Source: Phytoseiulus persimilis
Taxonomy: Eukaryota; Arthropoda; Arachnida; Mesostigmata; Phytoseiidae
Assembly (NCBI GenBank): GCA_037576195.1
Contig: CM075102.1
Span: 2,852,001 to 2,916,000 of the forward strand
DNA: 64,000 nt
Reading direction: 5' to 3'
Positions 58,300-64,000 of this stretch are shown here, in pieces. A program made the translations under genes and the position numbers. Position 1 is the first letter of the stretch. The number at the start of each line of letters is the position of its first letter. The notes below the pieces were generated by a model. It did no database searches, was not told where the DNA came from, and was given only the letters and a program-made list of their open reading frames with translations.

Positions 58300-60148
58300 A
58301 AGGGACCTATACGAAGTGTAGCACCCAGATTTGGAGGATCGGGTGCCCATTTTGTAGTCTATTGTGTCCATGTTCAGGCACACTGTTGATCGTCTTCAAT
58401 CGGCTCATGGTCTTCTTCTTGAGGGAGTTGAAATTCGAGAAGCAAGAGAGGTTTCCCGGCTCTCAAGGGCGGATTAACTCCCCTGTTCTTGATTGGTGAC
58501 TCCAGTTTCCGACTATGAATCAGTGACTGACGTAGGGAATACACAGTGAGATCGACTGGGTACTCCACCCTTTCCCCTGGATCGTTTGCGACCGAGCGGC
58601 AGCACGATGAGACTCCTCCTCATGGTCATGATCGTTCAATTGCTCATCAGTCCACCCTGCTCATCGAATGGCGTACCATCCGCCAATCATGCGTATACCT
58701 GCGTTTCGCGTGACTATAAAAGACAATCATGACTCCGTTGCTGGATTGGATTTAATGAGAAAGCGAGTCTGAGCAAAAAGGGTCTCGGCCATTAAGGCGT
58801 GGCCATCGGCCCCGTGGATTTTGCGCTACTCCTGACAAAACTTGGTCAACTTCGAAGGCTCATATCTCGGCTCCCAGATGGGTTACAGCGATCGAGTTAT
58901 TTTTAGAAGGCTGAAGAAGAGAGCTATCGAATGACATACATGTTGTTTGGATCGCAGATGGCCGAATACCTTTAAAATCAATGAATCCGAGACCGATGCG
59001 AAAATAGATAGCGTCGAGTGCGCACTCTATAGTTGAGCTGAATCGAAAAGTCAATGAGAGTCGGAGGTTTTGCAAAAAAAAAAAGAAAGAGGCGCTTTTT
59101 TTTCCGCCGCAAATATTTTTTCCTCGGACTCTCCCTACCCCCGCGGCTTACAGCCGTTGCGCCCGGGCGGTCAGCTATGCGCGGGTGCTCGAGCCCAACA
59201 TGTATGCATGTTTTGAGCTCCGACTTCATCACTAGAGAGCTCAGGGAGGGGAGGGGTCCAAAAAAATCGGAGTGTCGACCGGAGAAAAAAATATTATCGG
59301 GGGAAAAAAAGCGCCTCTTTTTTTTGGATTTTTCTTCGCAATACTTTCGACTCTCAGTGACCTTTCGATTCGGCTCAACTCAAGAGTGCGCACTCGACGC
59401 TATCTATTTTCGCATCGGTCTTGGATTCATCGATTTTAAAGGTATGCGTCCATCTTCGATCCAAACGGCATGTATGCCATCCGATAGCTCTTTTCTTCAG
59501 CTTTCCGAAAATAACTCGATCGGCGCTGTAAGCCGAGATTTGAGCCTTTCAAGTTGACCAAGTTTCGTCAGGAGAAGTGCAAAATCCACGGGGCCACTAA
59601 TGGCCGAGACCCTCTAGCTGCAATTGGCGGGCTCTACTATAAGACCGGATATGATACTAGTTCTGTCCAAAGAACCTCTCACGACTACGGGGTCAGACGA
59701 CCTGAGGACGACGGCTGCAGCTCCCAGCAAGAGAGAAACGGCGCAACAAAATCAGTTAATCACAGAGAATGATATTCTGTGGCATGCTGCCCCGAGTTTT
59801 ACTGATGAGAGAAAATCCGCACATGTGAGCGGCATGGTATGAAATGGGCAAAACTCCCGCTGAAGACTATGCCTTATAGTTCTGCCAGAATATTCGCTCT
59901 CTGTGTACTCTCTGGCCCGGTCACTGATTCAGAGTCGAAAACTCTGGTCAGCAATCAAGAGCAGGGGCCTGAATCGGCCCTGGAATTGCGGAAGACGCAC
60001 TTTTCTTCCGAGTTCCGGACCCGTCAAGAAGAAAACCACGGGCCCAATCAAGACGATCAACTGCGGGCCTGAACATGACCCAGCACGGTCTACAAGAAGG
60101 GCACCCACTTATCCAAATCTGGGTGTTACACTTCGCATGACTCCCTTG
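58300..60148. repeat. Large inverted duplication, outer arms ~250 bp
   Basis: 58300-~58550 recurs inverted at ~59900-60148. Shared words, read in one direction, are cactgattca.agtcg, atcaagaacagggg, agaagac.a.gagccgat.gaagacgatcaac and ccaaatctgggtg.tacacttcg. The arms are roughly 80% similar by eye and share a centre with the inner palindromic element at 58779-59613. The spacers between outer and inner arms are unrelated. Confidence 0.8.
58779..59613. mobile_element. Foldback/long-TIR element (second family)
   Basis: The ends are agggtctcggccatta and its complement. Inverted arms of about 320 bp (58779-~59100 and ~59300-59613) enclose a centre with GC-rich and A/T-run segments. The arms include cctgac(a/g)aaacttggtcaact, ggctca.atctcggct and gcgcctctttttt. 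There is no coding capacity and no convincing target-site duplication. It is unrelated in sequence to the family at 20.8 and 56.0 kb. Confidence 0.8.
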
Positions 60149-60375
60149 TGAGTTTCCAAGCTCGCGGGCTCACCGTCTCCTCTCCGCCGCTGACCTGATG
60201 GCACCCTCACGGCTCCGAAACCAGTACTCGAACAGACTACAGCGAAACACTCCACGTTCTCATTTTTGCGTCGTTTTATAGTAAAATATCGCTCCGGATC
60301 ACAGCCGAAAGCTCACTTGCTACGTGAATGAGAGTCAGCATCCGAATCAGAGAAAACTACTTGATTCCTCTAATG

Positions 60376-60393
60376 CAGCGTTTCCCAAACTTT
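60376..60393 (+). mobile_element. hAT-like terminal repeat, solitary
   Basis: cagcgtttcccaaacttt resembles hAT ends (CAG.GTTTCCCAAACT). No partner was found nearby, so it is a tentative remnant. Confidence 0.35.
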
Positions 60394-60829
60394 CCCACCG
60401 TATCGATCCCTGCGCAGTTTTTTCAGCTCGCCATAGAGCCCCGATGAGTATAAGCACAATCAATGGAATTCAGGATGAAAGAGGGTTCGATTGAGATCAC
60501 TTCGTTGAGCTTAATTTCGATTCGGTGGTACGTATCCTCAATGATATGGATGTACTTGATACGGCGGAACGAAATCCGCCGAGTTTGGCTCTGAACTGGT
60601 AATCAGAACCCGCAGATCGTCGCGTCCAGCGACGATCATCTCGTTTCTGAACTTGTTGAGAATATCAACAACTACCTCTCACTGCCAGATATGAGGATGG
60701 CGATAAGACACCCTCTCGAGATCGCCCAACGTGATGGATATGTATGTGATAGACCGTTACAGAATTAAAGACCGAGCTCCTCCTTCTCCCAGCAGAAGCT
60801 GGCGCTGGAACCGGTTCGGGCGAGAGTTC

Positions 60830-61065
60830 CTATTTCTGACGGCCAATGTGCCCCGAGTTTTCAAAGCCCTTAGACGGTTCCGAACCTGGGGCGACGACCA
60901 TTTCTATGCCGATTGAAGGAAATTGAACGAGGGTGTAACTGAAGGAGAAATCCACACCGCTGTGATTCCAACTGCTCACGGAGGCCCCAGAAGGTGGGGT
61001 CTCAGCGGCTCGGATCTAGAGAGGGATATTCCGAGGGTCGGAATGAGCAAGGGCGGCATTCTGCC
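60830..61065 (-). pseudogene. Decayed 5' copy of the TAZ-domain gene
   Basis: The flank 60910-61060 matches 62170-62330 (tgtaactga, cgattcc.aac.gctcacgga analogues, ggaaggtggggt.tc.gcggctc.gatc.agag). On the minus strand an ATG at 60901 opens MVVAPGSEPSKGFENSG, the counterpart of MFVYPASGPSEGAAALKT in the intact gene. It stops after about 23 codons, and no zinc-finger part follows. It is a partial duplicate. Confidence 0.65.
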
Positions 61066-61090
61066 AAGCTAAGCACGTTGACTGTCAAGA

Positions 61091-61768
61091 ATTCAGCTTC
61101 GGCTTTCGAGCTCCCTTCGGCGAACTCTGATTCCTTCTAGCGTGTATTTCACAGGAGTCAATCATGCGGAATCTCATGCACGGTGTCGTTCTGAATTCCG
61201 ATTCCCGCAGCAGACGAAAAGTATGGAACGAAACGGCTCATCGGGAGAACAGCGGTGAATTCAGCGCGATATCGGAATCGAAACCCTAGACCGGAGATGC
61301 GCAAGCGCGGGTTCCCAGCTCCTGCTGCCCTGGAAACGGCGATCGAGCTCATTTCATCTGCAGCGAATTCGAACGCCTCACATGCTTGAACTGCTTGCTG
61401 CGTTCTTGAGCGAACTGATTTTGAATCTTGTCTTGGCCCATGTGGTGTTATGCACAGAGGCTCAAAATATTCCACAAATCGCAATCTCAATCGTCACCTG
61501 CAGCATAATTCCAACTCGATGTGCCCTGGGAGTGTGCTCTAATCAGAGTTCACAGTTACAGCTTGGTAGTCACCGAATGATCATAGGTCCAACGCACACG
61601 CCGGCTAACAGGTCCCTAGTTTGCAGATTGTACGTCCAGTCTCGACAAGACCTCTTGCTTCTCTCTGGCAGGTCGCCTGTACGACGTGGACGGAGCCCGA
61701 TATCCTCGCAGCGTCCGACGGGGTCACGGAATCATCGCAAGTCCATCGTCGCCGTCTCCGATAGCCTG
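61091..61768. other. No recognisable gene
   Basis: Spacer between the two TAZ-related copies. The right end is presumably 3' untranslated sequence of the minus-strand gene. Confidence 0.4.
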
Positions 61769-62164
61769 CTAGAGCTGTTTCCTTCTTTGAGGCTCACAGA
61801 AATAGCAGCCCTCCACTTTACACAAGCCCCAGTGGAGGAGTACGATCCCTGAGAGCCAGCAGTCTCGGTACTGGCAGGCGGTGTCGGAGCACTTCTCCAG
61901 GTGTCGCAGGAAGGTCCTCCCTGCGCAACAGCCTGGAAAACGGCACTTCCTTGGGCATCTTATTGCAGAGTTCGAGTCGACCCTGGCCTCCTTCGCGAAA
62001 CATTCGCGAGCGTGAACGAAGATTTCGAGCTGCTTTTGTTGTAGCGTCCTGATCTCGTCGTCGCTCGTCGCGGCTATCTCCGCTGCCGTGGAAACATTCT
62101 TCTCGGAGTGCGTTTTCAGAGCAGCGGCGCCCTCGGACGGTCCCGAAGCTGGATATACGAACAT
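61769..62164 (-). CDS. Stand-alone TAZ zinc-finger protein, CBP/p300 TAZ1-like
   Basis: One exon, 131 residues. The ATG at 62164 is in a good context (acaaaATG). Residues 1-38 are a low-complexity leader; residues 39-128 form a TAZ zinc finger like TAZ1 of CBP/p300. QQKQLEIFVHAREC matches the first helix. Three zinc sites are complete: H51-C55-C74-C79, H88-C92-C97-C102 and H111-C115-C120-C123, with the HWxxC...CxxC end intact. The first loop is ~6 residues longer than in CBP. In CBP/p300 this module binds transactivation domains; here KIX, bromodomain and acetyltransferase parts are absent. The product would be a small, probably nuclear protein that could compete for TAZ1 ligands. Alternatives are a non-functional piece of a duplicated CBP gene or an exon of a larger gene. 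A decayed second 5' copy lies at 60.8-61.1 kb, and a hAT element starts 280 bp upstream. Confidence 0.75.
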   Translation of the reverse strand: MFVYPASGPSEGAAALKTHSEKNVSTAAEIAATSDDEIRTLQQKQLEIFVHARECFAKEARVDSNSAIRCPRKCRFPGCCAGRTFLRHLEKCSDTACQYRDCWLSGIVLLHWGLCKVEGCYFCEPQRRKQL

Positions 62165-62440
62165 TTTGTGTCGATTTCAGGGAGTCGAACAAGGCTGTAA
62201 CTGAGCAAGCGACGTGCACCACTGAACACATCGATTCCGAACGCTCACGGATTCTTATGAAGGCAAAGAAGGGGAGAAACCTCGGAAGGTGGGGTTTCCG
62301 CGGCTCTGATCGAGAGAGAGATATTTCGGAAGGCGGAGCTATCACAGAAAACAACGGCGGGCGTCTTCCTGAACGGAAAGGGTTCCTGAGAACCGCGAAC
62401 CAATAGGGCTAATAAGTATCGTATTCTTCATGGTGTGAAC

Positions 62441-64000
62441 CAGAGGTGGGCAAAGTGCGGCCCGCGGGCCGCATGCGGCCCGCGAGTTGACCCCTGCGTT
62501 TGAGCAGGGTTTTGCACAACTCAAGCGCTCAAAATCGCCAAATGGCTTCCATGGAGGCAGAGATTCGGCAAAAAGCCATACTGTGAACACGAACTTGCCT
62601 ATTTCTATCGCTTCCAGTCTCCTCTCTTGACGTCTCTCCGCCCCACGATTCAGCATCTACCACTGTTGCGCCGGCGCCGTCTGGCTCCCGAATCTTCGAG
62701 AATGATCTGAGAGGAACGGAAGGAATTTTCTTCCACAGGCAGCTCTCAGTGTTCTCACAAAATGCTAGGAAAATGAGTTCCCCGAACGAGTTACGGTTCC
62801 ATGAATACATTTTTATTATTCATTCGACTCACGAGCGGATCTCTCTCTGACAATCCTGTCGATGTCGGGTTTGAAATTTGATGTTGCGATCCGCAGAACG
62901 TTCTCAAGGTTGGAATTTGAGATTCTTGACCGTCGTCGAGATTTGTTCTGATTCATTATGCTGAAGCTCTGTTCACAGATGTATGTGCTACCGAAAAGTG
63001 ACATCAGCTTCGTCGCATGGTTACAAATATTGGGGAAAATACGCCGATCCAGGGATCGGTAAAATTCTAGCAGAGAGCTCTCCCTATGTATCGTTTTCAA
63101 AGTAAGATTATTCTGAAGCGTGATAAGTTCGAGCTGAACCGTCGTAGGGGCGGTATGAATATCGATCGCGAACGGATCGGAGAAAAGAAGAAAATCAGCC
63201 TCTGACGCACTGAAGTCTGCGAAACGAATCTGAAACTCCTGTAGAAGGTTCTCAAGATCTCCCTTGAACTGGATGCACATGGCGTCTTTTTCGTCGGATT
63301 CAAGGAGCGTCATCTCAGTCCTCGGGAAATGAGCGAGGATCCCGTTCGAAAATTGAAATATGAACAGTTTCAACGTATCAACAAAGCTCCTCACTTCCAA
63401 GAAGAGATCTGATGCAAACTTCTGTTTGCCTTGTAGCTTAATGTTGAGATCATTCATGTGACCCATGATGTCAGCGAGGAAGGCAACTTCCTGCCAAAAC
63501 TTCGGCTCTTTGATCTCACTCGCGAAGTTTCCGTGCTGTTCGGCGAAACGGAGAATCTCCGCCCTGAGTGCGAAGAAGCGATCCAACATCATCCCGCGGC
63601 TGAGCCACCGCACCTCCGTGTGATAGATAATGTCGCCAAATTCGGCGTCAACTTCGTCCAAGAACGCGCGGAACGATCGGTGAGTCAGGGCTCGCGAACG
63701 TATATAATTGACCGTTGAATTCACTTGCGACAATATCTTCTTGCATTTGAAGACTTTTCCTCAAAGCGCTTCTTGATGGATGATGCAGTGATATTTCAGG
63801 AATGGCACGTTGAGATTGTTCTCTAGAAGTGCGAGGGCTCCATTGCGCCTTCCTGTCATTGATGGAGCTCCATCAGTGCAACACCCACTGATTTTCAGCG
63901 GCGGGAGCTTGAAGTGCTCGATGACTCTGAGAACCTCATCACAGATATCTTTCCCGGTCGTGGTTCCCATGATCGAACACATCGCCGCCAACTCCTCAAA
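62441..64000 (-). mobile_element. hAT transposon, GTF2IRD2/ZBED-like transposase, partial
   Basis: The 3' end carries the terminal repeat cagaggtgggcaaagtgcgg + cccgcgggcc at 62441, characteristic of this hAT group; an 8-bp duplication candidate gtgtgaac precedes it. Minus-strand transposase runs from the window edge: CTDGAPSMTGRRNGALALL, YHCIIHQEAL, then FRAFLDEVDAEFGDIIYHTE, VRWLSRGMML, and the hATC dimerisation region LFGSTYICEQSFSIMNQNKS ... ENVLRIATSN. It ends at TGA 62816-62818, overlapping an AATAAA. One in-frame TGA (63761-63763) interrupts the frame at QEAL*GKVFKCKK, where relatives usually have Cys. Otherwise the visible ~390 codons are open. The N-terminal zinc finger and the 5' end lie beyond the window. 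Confidence 0.9.

Noticed and set aside
59054-59557. 167-codon plus-strand frame with Lys/Arg/Phe-rich stretches
   Set aside because: It crosses the arms and centre of the foldback element, and the mirrored frame exists on the other arm.

Overview
The window looks like arthropod nuclear DNA, most plausibly from a mite: introns are short (80-180 bp) with GT-AG ends, base composition is near balanced, there is a pair of very divergent ionotropic-receptor-like genes of the kind expanded in arthropods, and the repeats are R1-type LINEs, Tc1, hAT, Copia and long-inverted-repeat elements. A predatory mite such as Galendromus (Metaseiulus) occidentalis would fit, but that is inference. No rRNA, functional tRNA, CRISPR or operon structure is visible.

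Layout. 1-13.4 kb holds almost nothing recognisable: one retroelement fragment (1.1-1.4 kb) and short simple repeats (7.9, 9.1, 10.1 kb). At 13.4-14.0 kb are two exons of a C2H2 zinc-finger gene. From 17.5 to 27.6 kb a ~3.1 kb unit carrying an ionotropic-receptor-like gene is present twice in direct orientation; the first copy is open end to end, the second is frameshifted. A stack of repeats lies between them (long-inverted-repeat element, R1 LINE, another LINE tail, Tc1 remnant). 28-37 kb is a repeat nest: a LINE ORF1 interrupted by a non-autonomous hAT-like element with a 45-bp minisatellite inside, a tRNA-like SINE, more LINE pieces, a young 5'-truncated R1 LINE with perfect 14-bp target-site duplication, a 24-bp tandem array of 18 units, and a retroelement tail.

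38.4-40.3 kb (minus strand) is the clearest host gene: the E2 subunit of mitochondrial pyruvate dehydrogenase, in five visible exons. 42.6-43.8 kb is a decayed Tc1 transposon with both inverted repeats. 47.3-48.6 kb is a small LTR-element fossil. 50.6-55.8 kb is a broken Copia element carrying a 235-bp hAT MITE with 8-bp target-site duplication. 56-60 kb has a second copy of the first long-inverted-repeat family with its centre inverted, and a nested palindrome.

61.8-62.2 kb (minus) encodes a 131-residue protein that is essentially a stand-alone TAZ zinc finger of the CBP/p300 TAZ1 type, with a decayed second copy of its 5' end 1.2 kb away. The window ends inside a hAT transposon whose transposase resembles the GTF2IRD2/ZBED-like group.

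The host genes have unrelated roles (transcription, chemosensation, mitochondrial metabolism) and show no functional clustering; the region is shaped mainly by repeated insertion and local duplication.
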